Shown here: positions 45,081-55,043 of the stretch, piece after piece
Layout: every line of letters starts with the position of its first letter
Position numbering within the stretch: position 1 is the stretch's first letter
NCBI GenBank assembly: GCA_002440665.1
Contig: DJUX01000053.1
Span: forward strand, 46,972 to 110,971
Direction: 5' to 3'
From: Dechloromonas sp. UBA6271
Lineage (GTDB): Bacteria > Pseudomonadota > Gammaproteobacteria > Burkholderiales > Rhodocyclaceae
DNA length: 64,000 nucleotides
Position numbers and translations under genes: made by a program
Notes under the pieces: generated by a model
The model's database searches: none
Told to the model about the DNA's origin: nothing
Seen by the model: only the letters and a program-made list of their open reading frames with translations

Positions 45081-47915
45081 TTAGTACTCGATCTTGCCCA
45101 GGGCGGACTCGACCAGTGCTTTTTGTTGCTCGTTGTGCTTGGCCAGATAGCCAACCGCCGGCGACGACGAGGCCGGACGGGAAACCAGCAACATCTTCTG
45201 CATGTTGCCAAGCTGCGTATCGAGATGATGGCGCGAAGCGATCCAATACCAGGCGCCCTGATTGCGCGGCTCTTCCTGGCACCAGACGACTTCCGTCGCC
45301 TTCGGATACTTGGCCAGTTCCTTCTCCAGATGATCTTTCGGGAAGGGGTAAAGCTGCTCAACGCGAACGATGGCGATGTTGGCGATTTTCTTCTCGCGAC
45401 GGGCGGCCAGCAGGTCGTAATAAACCTTGCCGGAACACAGGACAACACGGGTAACTTTCTTGGCATCGATCTTGTCGATTTCACCGATGATCGGCTGGAA
45501 CTGACCCGTTGCCAGGTCTTCCAGCGAACATGCGGCATCCTTGTGACGCAACAGGGACTTCGGTGTCATGACGATCAACGGCTTGCGCTGTTGGCGCACA
45601 CCCTGACGACGCAGCATATGGAAGACCTGGGCAGCCGTCGTCGGCACGCAGACTTCCATGTTCATCTCGGCGCAGAGCTGCATGTAGCGTTCGAGGCGGG
45701 CGGAAGAGTGTTCCGGACCTTGACCCTCGTAACCGTGCGGCAGCAGCATGACCAGACCGCAAGCGCGGCCCCACTTGGCTTCGCCGGAGGCGATGAACTG
45801 ATCAATGACGACCTGGGCGCCGTTGGCGAAGTCACCGAACTGGCCTTCCCAGATCACCAGCTCGTACGGATTGGCGGAAGCGTAGCCGTAGTCGAACGCC
45901 AGTACAGCCTCTTCCGAGAGCACGGAGTCGTAGCACTGGAAGCCGGCCTGCTTTTCCTGCAGGTGCTTGAGCGGATAGTAGGTGCCTTCGTCCCACGTTT
46001 CGCGATTCTGGTCGTGGAAGGCGGCGTGGCGGTGGAAGAAGGTGCCGCGACCGACGTCCTCGCCGGAAATGCGCACTCCGTAGCCGGAAACCAGCAACGA
46101 AGCGTACGCCAGGTTCTCGGCCATGCCCCAGTCGACCGGCAGCTTGCCCTCGCCCATCGCCGCGCGATCCTCTGCGATTTTCTTGACGCGGGAGTGCAGC
46201 GTGAAGCCTTCAGGGAAGGTGGTCAAACGCTTTGACAGACGCTGCAGCTCCTTGAGCGGCACCGTGGTATCGCAGTTCTCGATGTAACCCTTGGTCAGGA
46301 ACGGCGTCCAGTCGATGGTGTTCGGATGCTTGTAGCCGGCCAGCACCGGGTTGTACAGCAGCTCGCCCTTGTCCAGGTGCTCGCGGTACTGGGCGATCAT
46401 CTGATCGGGACCGTCGGCCGGCAGCACGCCTTCGGCAATCAGCTTGTCGCCGTAGAGCTTGCGAGTACCCGGATGCTGGGCAATCTTCTTGTACATCAGC
46501 GGCTGGGTGACCATCGGCTCGTCCTGCTCGTTGTGACCGAGCTTGCGGAAACAGATGATGTCGACCACGACGTCTTTCTTGAACTGCTGACGGTACTCGA
46601 CAGCGAGTTGGGTGACCAGCGCCACCGCTTCCGGATCGTCACCATTGACGTGGAAGATCGGTGCATCGGCCATCTTGAAGATGTCGGTGCAGTAGTGGCC
46701 GGAACGGTAGTCGCGCGGATCGCTGGTGGTGAAACCGATCTGGTTGTTAACCACGATATGCAGCGTGCCGCCCGTGCCGTAGCCGCGGGTTTGCGCAAAA
46801 TTGAGCATTTCCTGATTGACACCTTGGCCGGCAACGGCCGAGTCACCGTGAATGACGACCGGCAGCACCTTGGCCTTGCCCTCTTCACCACGGCGAAGCT
46901 GTCGGGCATAGACCGACCCCTCGACCACCGGATTGACGATTTCGAGGTGTGACGGGTTGAAAGCCAGCGTCAGGTGGCAAGGGCCTCCCGGTGTCGACAC
47001 GTCGGACGAGAAGCCCATGTGATACTTGACGTCGCCGGCGGAAAGATCGCTCTTCTTCTTGCCTTCGAATTCGGCGAACAGCATCGACGGAGCCTTGCCC
47101 AGCGTATTGACCAGCACGTTCAGGCGGCCGCGATGAGCCATGCCGATCACGACTTCATCGACGCCCAGCTTGCCGCCGACGCGAATCGCTTCGTCCATGG
47201 CAACGATCAGCGAATCGCCGCCTTCAAGCGAGAAGCGCTTCTGGCCGACATATTTGGTGTGCAGATAACGTTCGAGAGTCTCTGCTGCGGTCAACCGTTC
47301 AAGCAGGCGCTTTTTCTGATCGGCGTTGTAGGTCGGCCGCGAGCGAATGGGCTCCAAGCGATCCTGCAACCAACGCTTCTCAGCGTACTCGGTCATGTAC
47401 ATGTACTCGACGCCAACCGAGCCGCAATAAGTCTGCTTCAGGGTTTCGAGAATGTCACCGAGCTTCGCTGTTTCCGGCAGCCCCTTTAGGGAGCCGACGC
47501 TGAAGGTCTGGTTCAGGTCGGCATCGGAAAAGCCGTAAAATGACAGATCCAGTTCGTCGATTTTCGGGCGCGGCAAGCGCTTGAGCGGATCGAGATCGGC
47601 CCAGCGGGTACCCATCGAGCGATAAGCGGTAACCAGCTGGCCCACTGCAGACTGTTTCTTGTTGTCGCCGCCGCTGCTGGCAGTTGGACGGAAACCGCCA
47701 TCCTTGGCCAGTTCAGCAAAGGCTGCGATAACCGGGGCGTGCGCCACGTCACGCGCAACGAAGCCAGGCATCTGCGCCAGGCGATCAAAGTAGTCGCGCC
47801 ACTCATCGGGCACGGCGGTCGGGTTGTTCAGGTAATTTTCGTACAGCTCTTCAACAAACGGCGCGTTGCCGCCGAAGAACATCGTGCTGTCGAACTGTTG
47901 ATTCATCGTAGTCAT
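45081..47915 (-). CDS. odhA: 2-oxoglutarate dehydrogenase E1
   Basis: 944 aa thiamine-diphosphate enzyme that decarboxylates 2-oxoglutarate. The E1 N-terminus ENYLNNPTAVPDEWRDYFD is clear. Cofactor and active-site segments are GMAHRGRLNVLVN, HGDSAVAGQGV, GDDPEAV and FRKLGHNEQDEP. Three ATG codons (47921, 47915, 47906) could start it; I take 47915 for its spacing from GGGG. It follows the gltA terminator, so it needs its own promoter or read-through. Confidence 0.96.
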   Translation of the reverse strand: MTTMNQQFDSTMFFGGNAPFVEELYENYLNNPTAVPDEWRDYFDRLAQMPGFVARDVAHAPVIAAFAELAKDGGFRPTASSGGDNKKQSAVGQLVTAYRSMGTRWADLDPLKRLPRPKIDELDLSFYGFSDADLNQTFSVGSLKGLPETAKLGDILETLKQTYCGSVGVEYMYMTEYAEKRWLQDRLEPIRSRPTYNADQKKRLLERLTAAETLERYLHTKYVGQKRFSLEGGDSLIVAMDEAIRVGGKLGVDEVVIGMAHRGRLNVLVNTLGKAPSMLFAEFEGKKKSDLSAGDVKYHMGFSSDVSTPGGPCHLTLAFNPSHLEIVNPVVEGSVYARQLRRGEEGKAKVLPVVIHGDSAVAGQGVNQEMLNFAQTRGYGTGGTLHIVVNNQIGFTTSDPRDYRSGHYCTDIFKMADAPIFHVNGDDPEAVALVTQLAVEYRQQFKKDVVVDIICFRKLGHNEQDEPMVTQPLMYKKIAQHPGTRKLYGDKLIAEGVLPADGPDQMIAQYREHLDKGELLYNPVLAGYKHPNTIDWTPFLTKGYIENCDTTVPLKELQRLSKRLTTFPEGFTLHSRVKKIAEDRAAMGEGKLPVDWGMAENLAYASLLVSGYGVRISGEDVGRGTFFHRHAAFHDQNRETWDEGTYYPLKHLQEKQAGFQCYDSVLSEEAVLAFDYGYASANPYELVIWEGQFGDFANGAQVVIDQFIASGEAKWGRACGLVMLLPHGYEGQGPEHSSARLERYMQLCAEMNMEVCVPTTAAQVFHMLRRQGVRQQRKPLIVMTPKSLLRHKDAACSLEDLATGQFQPIIGEIDKIDAKKVTRVVLCSGKVYYDLLAARREKKIANIAIVRVEQLYPFPKDHLEKELAKYPKATEVVWCQEEPRNQGAWYWIASRHHLDTQLGNMQKMLLVSRPASSSPAVGYLAKHNEQQKALVESALGKIEY

Positions 47916-47983
47916 AGGCATCCCCGTTAGGGTGTTTTATTTCTTTGCAGCTGCCGGGTGCAGCGCCACAAAGCTCCACCAGT

Positions 47984-48012
47984 AAAAAAAGGGCGGCCAG
48001 CCGGCCGCCCTT
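47984..48012 (-). terminator. Rho-independent terminator of gltA
   Basis: Stem GGGCGGCC / GGCCGCCC with a T7 run on the - strand, 11 bp after the gltA stop. Confidence 0.9.
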
Positions 48013-48023
48013 CCTCTGCTCCT

Positions 48024-49322
48024 TTAGCCGCGCTGAGCCAATGGCACGACGTCGCGCTTGGCGGCACCGATATACAGCTGACGCGGACGACCGATCTTGT
48101 ATTCCGGATCGGTAATCATTTCTTCCCACTGCGTCATCCAGCCGACCGTGCGGGCCAGCGCGAAGATGCAGGTGAACATTTCGGTCGGAATACCGATCGC
48201 CTTTTGAACGATGCCGGAGTAGAAATCGACATTCGGGTAGAGCTTCTTCTCGACGAAGTACGGATCTTCCAGAGCAATTCTTTCCAGTTCCATGGCCAGC
48301 TTGAACAGGCGGTCATTTTCCAGACCCAGTTCGGTCAGCACTTCGTTGCAAACCTTGCGCATCAGCATGGCGCGCGGATCGAAGTTCTTGTAGACACGGT
48401 GACCGAAGCCCATCAGCTTGAAGGAATCGTTCTTGTCCTTGGCGCGAGCGATAAATTCCGGAACGCGCGAAACGTCGCCGATTTCTTCCAGCATCTGCAG
48501 GCAGGCCTCGTTGGCACCACCATGTGCCGGGCCCCACAGACAGGCGATACCGGCAGCGATACAGGCAAACGGATTGGCACCCGAGGAGCCAGCCAGACGC
48601 ACCGTGGAGGTCGATGCATTCTGCTCGTGATCGGCGTGCAGCGTGAAGATGGTATCGAGGGCGCGAACCAGAACCGGATTCGGGACATACTTTTCGCAAG
48701 GATTGCCGAACATCATGCGCATGAAATTGGCGGTGTAATCCAGATCGTTATCCGGGTACATGAACGGCGCGCCGGTGTTGTACTTGTAAGCCATCGCAAC
48801 GATCGTCGGCAGCTTGGCAACCAGACGGTTGAAACTGACGTTACGATGTTCTGCATCAGAGAAATCCATCGCATCGTGATAAAAGGCGGAAAGCGCACCG
48901 ACCACACCGGTCATTACGGCCATCGGGTGGGCATCACGACGGAAACCGGAGAAGAACTTGGAAAGCTGCTCATGCACCATCGTGTGATTCTTGATGGTGT
49001 TCTCGAAATCCGCCTTCTGCTTGGCATTCGGCAGTTCGCCGTTCTTCAGCAGATAGGTGACCTCCAGGAAGTTGCAGTTTTCAGCAAGCTGCTCGATCGG
49101 GTAGCCGCGGTAAAGCAGCTGGCCCACATCACCGTCGATGAAGGTGATCTTGGACTTGCAACTGGCGGTGGAGAGGAAACCGGAGTCGTAGGTGAACAAA
49201 CCGGTCTTGGCACCCAGCGTACGAATATCGACGCATTCGTTGCCGTGTGTCGGGGTCATGATCGAAAAATCGACAGGCGCCATCCCATCGATTGTCAAAG
49301 TTGCCTTGCGTTCGGTCGTCAT
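48024..49322 (-). CDS. gltA: Citrate synthase
   Basis: 432 aa, hexameric type II citrate synthase by length. Catalytic residues lie in [16 protein letters not shown] and [14 protein letters not shown], plus a late Asp. The start at 49322 (MTTERKATL) has a GGGAAG site upstream; the 14-codon extension is unlikely. It condenses acetyl-CoA with oxaloacetate as the entry of the TCA cycle. Confidence 0.97.
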   Translation of the reverse strand: MTTERKATLTIDGMAPVDFSIMTPTHGNECVDIRTLGAKTGLFTYDSGFLSTASCKSKITFIDGDVGQLLYRGYPIEQLAENCNFLEVTYLLKNGELPNAKQKADFENTIKNHTMVHEQLSKFFSGFRRDAHPMAVMTGVVGALSAFYHDAMDFSDAEHRNVSFNRLVAKLPTIVAMAYKYNTGAPFMYPDNDLDYTANFMRMMFGNPCEKYVPNPVLVRALDTIFTLHADHEQNASTSTVRLAGSSGANPFACIAAGIACLWGPAHGGANEACLQMLEEIGDVSRVPEFIARAKDKNDSFKLMGFGHRVYKNFDPRAMLMRKVCNEVLTELGLENDRLFKLAMELERIALEDPYFVEKKLYPNVDFYSGIVQKAIGIPTEMFTCIFALARTVGWMTQWEEMITDPEYKIGRPRQLYIGAAKRDVVPLAQRG

Positions 49323-49405
49323 GGTTTCTTCCCTTGTCAGGTGTAGGTTGTCACTGCATTGCAAAAAAAGCGGTCAACATTTGGAAGTTAAAATGCCAAC
49401 CTTAC

Positions 49406-49648
49406 TTAACTCTTACGTAGCATGGCCACGATCGGGGCCAGACGGGGATCATCACAGTCTGCCTGACCGCTGATCAAGTACCAGAGGTCATGATCTTCCA
49501 TGTCGGCGAGTTCCACGAACACCTGTTGCTCCTCGTCGTTCAACTTGTCGAACCCGTTATCGAGAAAACGCGTCAGCGAAATATCGAGTTCGAGAAGCGC
49601 ACGCCGAATACAGCGCCAGCGCAGGCGTTCGTAGTCCGCTCTCTCCAT
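49406..49648 (-). CDS. sdhE: Succinate dehydrogenase assembly factor SdhE (FAD incorporation)
   Basis: 80 aa. The N-terminal RADYERLRWRCIRRALLELD contains the RGxxE-like region in altered form, and the fold matches YgfY/DUF339. It helps attach FAD covalently to SdhA. The ATG at 49648 overlaps the sdhB stop by 1 bp. Confidence 0.92.
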   Translation of the reverse strand: MERADYERLRWRCIRRALLELDISLTRFLDNGFDKLNDEEQQVFVELADMEDHDLWYLISGQADCDDPRLAPIVAMLRKS

Positions 49649-50358
49649 CAGACGGCGCGACGAACCATCATGTCCTTGATCTTGCCGATGGCCTTGGTCG
49701 GATTCAGACCCTTCGGACACACGTCAACGCAATTCATGATGGTATGGCAACGGAACAGACGGTACGGGTCTTCGAGGTTGTCGAGACGCTCATTGGTCGC
49801 CTGGTCGCGGGTATCGGCGATGAAGCGGTAAGCCGCCAGCAGGCCGGCCGGGCCGACGAACTTGTCCGGGTTCCACCAGAACGACGGACAGGAGGTCGAA
49901 CAACAGGCGCACAGGATGCACTCGTAGAGGCCGTTCAGTTCTTCACGATCTTCCGGCGACTGGAGACGCTCACGTTCCGGCGGCGGATCGTTGTTGATCA
50001 GATACGGCTTGATCGAGTGGTACTGCTTGAAGAACTGGGTCATATCGACGATCAGATCGCGGATGACCGGCAGGCCGGGCAGCGGACGCAGCACAATGGG
50101 CTGCTTCAGGCTGTCGATATCGGTCAGGCAGGCCAGGCCGTTCTTGCCGTTGATGTTCATGGCATCGGAACCACAAACACCTTCACGGCAGGAACGACGG
50201 TAGGAGATCGCGTCGTCCTTGGCCTTCAATTTGGTCAGCGCGTCCAGCAACTTGCGGTCAGTCGGTTCGAGTTCGACCGAGATATCCTGCATGTAGGGCG
50301 CGTCGTCCTTGTCCGGATCGTAGCGATAGATACTGAATTGAACCATGCGTTTGCTCAT
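49648..50358 (-). CDS. sdhB: Succinate dehydrogenase iron-sulfur subunit
   Basis: 236 aa. The [2Fe-2S] ligands are in SCREGVCGSDAMNINGKNGLAC. The [4Fe-4S] and [3Fe-4S] ligands are in ECILCACCSTSCPSFWW and CVDVCPKGLNP, all in the usual order. The start is either Met1 or Met5. Confidence 0.97.
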   Translation of the reverse strand: MSKRMVQFSIYRYDPDKDDAPYMQDISVELEPTDRKLLDALTKLKAKDDAISYRRSCREGVCGSDAMNINGKNGLACLTDIDSLKQPIVLRPLPGLPVIRDLIVDMTQFFKQYHSIKPYLINNDPPPERERLQSPEDREELNGLYECILCACCSTSCPSFWWNPDKFVGPAGLLAAYRFIADTRDQATNERLDNLEDPYRLFRCHTIMNCVDVCPKGLNPTKAIGKIKDMMVRRAV

Positions 50359-50370
50359 TCTGGACTCCGA

Positions 50371-52155
50371 TTAGTACGAGCGCGTCTTGAGGGCTACGGC
50401 CTCGACGGTCAGGGGTTGCATGTTGACCGGCTTGTAGCTGATCGAATTATCCACCGGCGAGAACAGCGTATGCTTCAGCCATTCCTTGTCGTTGCGACCG
50501 TTCGGGAACTCGGCCGTATCCGGCGCATCGTCGCGGACGTGAGCACCGCGCGATTCCTTGCGGGCTTCGGCGGAAATCATCGTGGCCTTGGCGACTTCGA
50601 TCAGGTTTTCCATTTCGAGCGCTTCGGTACGGGCCGTGTTCCAAGCCATCGACTTGTCCTTGATCTCGAGCTGACGGGCCGCCTTCTCGACTTCGAGGAT
50701 TTTCTCGACGCCCTGCTTCAGCATGTCGCCGAAACGGAACACACCGGCGTGATCCTGCATGGTGCGCTGCATGGCCAAACGGGTTTCGTGCACGTTGGCA
50801 CCGCCCTTGCGATTGTCCAGTGCAGAGATGCGGGCCAGGGTCTTGTCGGCAACATCCTTCGGCAGTTCACGATGAGCGCGGCCAGCCTTGAGATCTTCAA
50901 CCGCGGAGTCACCGGCAGACTTGCCGAAGACCAGCAGGTCGAGCAGGGAATTGGTGCCAAGGCGGTTGGCGCCGTGCACCGAAGCGCAGGCACATTCACC
51001 ACCGGCGTAGAAGCCGGGAACGATGGAGCTGTGATCACCATCCTTCGGCGCGACAACACGACCGGAGTAATGGGTCGGGATGCCACCCATCTGATAGTGG
51101 CAGGTCGGAACGACCGGCAGCGGCTCTTTCAGGCAATCGACACCGGCGAACTGCAGGCCGATTTCGTGGATCCCTGGCAGGCGCTTCATGATGGTGGCCG
51201 GATCGAGGTGGGTGATGTCGAGCAGGACGTAGTCCTTATTGACGCCACAGCCGCGGCCTTCCTTGATTTCGGTGGCCATGGCGCGGGAAACCACGTCGCG
51301 CGATGCCAGATCCTTGGCATTCGGCGCATAGCGCTCCATGAAACGTTCCTTGCTGGAATTACGCAGAATGCCGCCTTCGCCGCGCACGCCTTCGGTAATC
51401 AGCACGCCGGCACCGGCCACGCCGGTCGGGTGGAACTGCCAGAACTCCATGTCTTCGAGCGGGATGCCGGCGCGTGCCGCCATGCCCAGGCCGTCACCGG
51501 TGTTGATGAAGGCATTGGTCGAGGAGTAGAAGATACGGCCGGCACCGCCGGTCGCGAAGATGGTGGCACGAGCGTGGAAAATCACGATCTGGCCGGTTTC
51601 CATTTCCATGGCGGTGACGCCGAGGACATGACCTTCTTCGTCACGGATCAGATCCAGCGCCATCCATTCAACGAAGAACTGGGTGTTGGCCTTGACGTTG
51701 CGCTGGTACATGGCGTGCAGCATGGCGTGACCGGTACGGTCAGCAGCGGCACAGGAACGACGCACCGGCTTTTCGCCGAAGTTCGACATGTGACCACCGA
51801 ACGGGCGCTGATAGATCTTGCCATCGTCGGTACGGTCGAACGGCATGCCATAGTGTTCGAGCTCGACGACCACTTCGTTGGCCTTCTTGCACATGAACTC
51901 GATCGCGTCTTGGTCGCCGAGCCAGTCGGAACCCTTGACGGTATCGTACATGTGCCACGTCCAGTGATCTTCCTCGGAGTTACCGAGAGAAGCGGCGACA
52001 CCACCCTGCGCCGCAACCGTGTGCGAGCGTGTCGGAAAAACCTTCGACAGCACAGCGGTCTTCAGGCCGGCTTCAGACAACTGGATTGCGGAACGCAGAC
52101 CGGCGCCACCGGCCCCGACGATCACCGCATCAAACTTGAGAACAGGAATACTCAC
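50371..52155 (-). CDS. sdhA: Succinate dehydrogenase flavoprotein subunit
   Basis: 594 aa from a GTG start, with GGAGG 8 bp upstream. The FAD-binding VIVGAGGAGLRSAIQLSEAG is followed by the covalent-FAD His in TRSHTVAAQGG. Active-site segments GEGGILRN and RLGTNSLLDLLVFG are present. A start 11 codons earlier would overlap sdhD. Confidence 0.97.
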   Translation of the reverse strand: MSIPVLKFDAVIVGAGGAGLRSAIQLSEAGLKTAVLSKVFPTRSHTVAAQGGVAASLGNSEEDHWTWHMYDTVKGSDWLGDQDAIEFMCKKANEVVVELEHYGMPFDRTDDGKIYQRPFGGHMSNFGEKPVRRSCAAADRTGHAMLHAMYQRNVKANTQFFVEWMALDLIRDEEGHVLGVTAMEMETGQIVIFHARATIFATGGAGRIFYSSTNAFINTGDGLGMAARAGIPLEDMEFWQFHPTGVAGAGVLITEGVRGEGGILRNSSKERFMERYAPNAKDLASRDVVSRAMATEIKEGRGCGVNKDYVLLDITHLDPATIMKRLPGIHEIGLQFAGVDCLKEPLPVVPTCHYQMGGIPTHYSGRVVAPKDGDHSSIVPGFYAGGECACASVHGANRLGTNSLLDLLVFGKSAGDSAVEDLKAGRAHRELPKDVADKTLARISALDNRKGGANVHETRLAMQRTMQDHAGVFRFGDMLKQGVEKILEVEKAARQLEIKDKSMAWNTARTEALEMENLIEVAKATMISAEARKESRGAHVRDDAPDTAEFPNGRNDKEWLKHTLFSPVDNSISYKPVNMQPLTVEAVALKTRSY

Positions 52156-52157
52156 GC

Positions 52158-52505
52158 TTACAGCCTCCAGAGAATCGCAGCAGCCCACGCGGTGTAACCC
52201 ACCAGCGCAGCAATGGTCAGCACATGCAGGGTCAGGCGCAGGCCGACCGGCTTGATGTAGTCCATCCAGATGTCACGCACGCCGATCCAGGCGTGATAGA
52301 ACAGGCTGACGAGAAACAGGAAAGTCAGGAATTTGATGACGCCATTGGCGAAAATACCATGCCAGGCTTCGAATGTTCCGGGACGAACAATCAGCAGAAC
52401 CGCCGCGATCAAAACCGAATAGACTGCCATGATGACGGCTGTGGCGCGCTGGGCAATCCAGTCCGTGAGGCCGTAATGGGCACCGACTACGATACGGTTG
52501 ATCAC
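52158..52505 (-). CDS. sdhD: Succinate dehydrogenase membrane anchor, SdhD
   Basis: 115 aa with three helices. YHAWIGVRDIWMDYIKPVGLR carries the conserved His and quinone-site residues. The ATG overlaps the sdhC stop (ATGA). Confidence 0.93.
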   Translation of the reverse strand: MINRIVVGAHYGLTDWIAQRATAVIMAVYSVLIAAVLLIVRPGTFEAWHGIFANGVIKFLTFLFLVSLFYHAWIGVRDIWMDYIKPVGLRLTLHVLTIAALVGYTAWAAAILWRL

Positions 52506-52888
52506 AGCAGAACCCCCCAGAGAATCAGGGTCAGCGGGATACTGACCGCAAAAACCACAGCCGCGGACTTGCGGGCCGCCTCTTTCTCGATGCCGACGTG
52601 CAAATCGAGCAGCAGGAAACGGATACCGGCACAGAAGTGATGAACGAAGGCCCAGAGGAGACCTGCCAGCACGACCTTGGCAGGCAGACTGGCAAACACC
52701 GACCTGAAGGTGGCGAAGGTTTCAGCGGACGTCAGGCTGGCGGAAAAAAGCCAGAGAAGCACCGGCAAAAACAGGAACAAACCGACACCGCTGACGCGAT
52801 GAAGGATTGATACCTTGCCCGGTAGCGGCAACCTGATAGTGGTCAAGTCCAAATTTTTTGGACGTTTCTTGATGGTCATTTCTGCCAT
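52502..52888 (-). CDS. sdhC: Succinate dehydrogenase cytochrome b556 subunit, SdhC
   Basis: 128 aa with three helices. SILHRVSGVGLFLFLPVLLW and HHFCAGIRFLLLDLHVG contain the signature Ser/Arg and heme-ligand His. Start chosen at 52888 (MAEMTIKKRPKNL), with GAGGG 9 bp upstream; codons at 52897 and 52879 are alternatives. Confidence 0.94.
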   Translation of the reverse strand: MAEMTIKKRPKNLDLTTIRLPLPGKVSILHRVSGVGLFLFLPVLLWLFSASLTSAETFATFRSVFASLPAKVVLAGLLWAFVHHFCAGIRFLLLDLHVGIEKEAARKSAAVVFAVSIPLTLILWGVLL

Positions 52889-52951
52889 GAACGTCATCCC
52901 TCGCGAAAAGGTGCGGTTTTTCCGCTTTTACGTGGTTTGAAAAGAGCGATA

Positions 52952-52957
52952 ATTATA
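52952..52957 (-). promoter_or_regulatory. Candidate -10 element of the sdh operon
   Basis: TATAAT on the - strand, about 64 bp upstream of the sdhC start. No good -35 at 17 bp, so activation by a regulator may be needed. Confidence 0.45.
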
Positions 52958-53024
52958 CATTCAAAATCAGGTGAAACACGGCAAGCTAAGCGTTTTCCGG
53001 CATAGTAACAAAGCACTATTCATG

Positions 53025-53780
53025 TTAGCCAAGATCGTTCCGGTAATAGTGCCGGTTCGTGCAATACAGACCACGCCGCCATTCGACCGGCTTGTTGCCA
53101 TAGGTATATGCCGTGCGCTCCACCAGCAACAGCGGCGCCCCGGGTTGCACCGCAAGGAGCCCCGCACTGTAGGCGTCGGCAGCCACTGCGCGCAAATGCT
53201 CTTCTGCATGAATCATGCGCACACCGTAGTCGTTCTCGAAGAGACTGTAGAGAGAGCGATCTCCCCCGCTAAGACTCTCGAGAGTCAGCCCGGCGAACAA
53301 GTCACTAACCAGATGAATCTGATCGAAGACCACCGTTTCGCCGTTGAAACGCAGCAGGCGCTCGACATAGATCACCGGATCGCCGACCTTGAGCCCGAGG
53401 GCGGCGGCAACCTCCGCATCAGCACTCCTGGTCGAGCAGGACAGCGGTACACTGACCGCATGCGCGGCATTCCCGTCGTCGGGCACCAGTCGGAGAAAGC
53501 GGTAAAAGGAACGCGGGTCATCATGGCTCGCCACGAAAGTTCCCTTGCCCTGGCGGCGGATCAGCAAATTTTCCGCCGCCATTTCATCGATCGCCTTGCG
53601 CACCGTTCCCTGGCTGACGTTGAAGCGCGTCGCCAGTTCACCTTCACTGGGAATGGCATCACCCGGCCCCCACTCGCCGGCTTCCAGGCTGCGGATCATG
53701 AAATCCTTGATCTGGCGGTACAGCGGACTGAATGTCGGCGAGGCAACGCGAAAGGAAGGACGGGCGGGGTCACGGTTCAT
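53025..53780 (-). CDS. GntR/HutC-family transcription regulator
   Basis: 251 aa. The winged helix domain (about 15-80) has [21 protein letters not shown], then a UTRA ligand domain ending [19 protein letters not shown]. Start at 53780. It is divergent from mdh across a perfect palindrome and upstream of sdhCDAB, so it probably tunes TCA genes in response to a small organic acid. Confidence 0.88.
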   Translation of the reverse strand: MNRDPARPSFRVASPTFSPLYRQIKDFMIRSLEAGEWGPGDAIPSEGELATRFNVSQGTVRKAIDEMAAENLLIRRQGKGTFVASHDDPRSFYRFLRLVPDDGNAAHAVSVPLSCSTRSADAEVAAALGLKVGDPVIYVERLLRFNGETVVFDQIHLVSDLFAGLTLESLSGGDRSLYSLFENDYGVRMIHAEEHLRAVAADAYSAGLLAVQPGAPLLLVERTAYTYGNKPVEWRRGLYCTNRHYYRNDLG

Positions 53781-53825
53781 GGCGGGAAATTTCAGCACAA
53801 TTCCGGCAGAGCGTCCACGAAAAGT

Positions 53826-53841
53826 TGTCTTATATAAGACA
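53826..53841. promoter_or_regulatory. Palindromic operator, probable GntR site
   Basis: Perfect 16-bp palindrome TGTCTTATATAAGACA in the 199-bp divergent gap, 45 bp upstream of the regulator start and 138 bp from mdh. The GT-N-TA-N-AC layout suits a GntR-family dimer. I found no second copy upstream of sdhC, gltA or odhA. Confidence 0.7.
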
Positions 53842-53979
53842 CATGATGAATTGACAGTAGCACGCCGAACTTCTAACATCTTCAATTCTCGTGCCCGCCC
53901 CTGCAAGGTGCATGACCAAGGCCGGCATTCGAGCAGAATCGAACAATCTCAATCACGCTGTCTCATACAGGAGCGATAC

Positions 53980-54966
53980 ATGTCCAAAGCCCCCATGCGC
54001 GTTGCCATTACCGGCGCCGCCGGCCAGATCGGTTATAGCCTGCTGTTCCGCATCGCCTCCGGCGAAATGCTCGGCAAAGACCAGCCGGTCATCCTTCAGT
54101 TGCTCGACCTGCCGCAAGCTCAGCAAGCCGTCAAGGGCGTCATGATGGAGCTGGAAGACTGTGCCTTCCCGCTGCTCGCCGGCATGGTTGCCACCGATGA
54201 CCCGAACGTCGCCTTCAAGGACGCCGACGTCTGCCTGCTGGTCGGTGCCCGTCCGCGCACCAAGGGCATGGAACGTGCCGACCTGCTGACCGCCAACGGC
54301 GCCATCTTCACCGTTCAGGGCAAGGCCATTGCCGAGAACGCCAAGGAAGACGTCAAGGTTCTGGTCGTCGGCAACCCCTGTAACACCAACGCCTACATTG
54401 CCGCCGCTGCCGCCAAGAAGGTTGGCCGCACCAACCCGAACAACTACCATGGCATGCTGCGCCTGGATCACAACCGCGCCCTGTCGCAGCTCGCCAACAA
54501 GATCGGCCGTCCGGTTGCTTCCCTGAAGAAGCTGGTCGTCTGGGGCAACCACTCGCCGACGATGTACGCCGATTACCGCAGCACCACCTCCAACGGCGAC
54601 AGCGTCAAGGCCCTGATCAACGATCACGCCTGGAACAACGACACCTTCCTGCCGACCGTCGGCAAGCGCGGCGCCGCCATCATCGAAGCCCGCGGCCTGT
54701 CTTCCGCTGCTTCCGCTGCCAACGCCGCCATCGACCACATCCATGACTGGGTCCTCGGTTCCGACGAGTGGGTCACCATGGGCGTACCGTCCGATGGCTC
54801 CTATGGCATCCCGGCCGGCATCGTTTATGGCTTCCCGTGCGAGTGCAAGGGCGGTTCCTTCAAGATCATCCAGGGCCTGGAAATCGACGAGTACAGCCGC
54901 GAGAAGATGAACTTTACGCTCAAGGAACTGACCGACGAAGCCGAAGCCGTCAAGGACATGCTGTAA
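53980..54966 (+). CDS. mdh: Malate dehydrogenase
   Basis: 328 aa, the long MDH type found in betaproteobacteria. It opens with the NAD-binding [41 protein letters not shown] and the catalytic [13 protein letters not shown] follow. The start at 53980 has AGGAG upstream. It makes oxaloacetate for GltA. Confidence 0.97.
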   Translation: MSKAPMRVAITGAAGQIGYSLLFRIASGEMLGKDQPVILQLLDLPQAQQAVKGVMMELEDCAFPLLAGMVATDDPNVAFKDADVCLLVGARPRTKGMERADLLTANGAIFTVQGKAIAENAKEDVKVLVVGNPCNTNAYIAAAAAKKVGRTNPNNYHGMLRLDHNRALSQLANKIGRPVASLKKLVVWGNHSPTMYADYRSTTSNGDSVKALINDHAWNNDTFLPTVGKRGAAIIEARGLSSAASAANAAIDHIHDWVLGSDEWVTMGVPSDGSYGIPAGIVYGFPCECKGGSFKIIQGLEIDEYSREKMNFTLKELTDEAEAVKDML

Positions 54967-54993
54967 TCCAGTATTAGTTCCCAGCTTCATCAA

Positions 54994-55024
54994 AAGGCCG
55001 CGGTAAAATACCGCGGCCTTTTTT
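54994..55024 (+). terminator. Rho-independent terminator of mdh
   Basis: Stem AAGGCCGCGG / CCGCGGCCTT with loop TAAAATA, then a T-run. Confidence 0.92.
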
Positions 55025-55043
55025 ATTTCCGGGTCCGAAAATC

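Noticed and set aside
49366..49380. AAAAGCGGTCAACAT upstream of gltA as another copy of the 12-bp motif
   Set aside because: It lacks the GYTG start; kept only as a possible relative.
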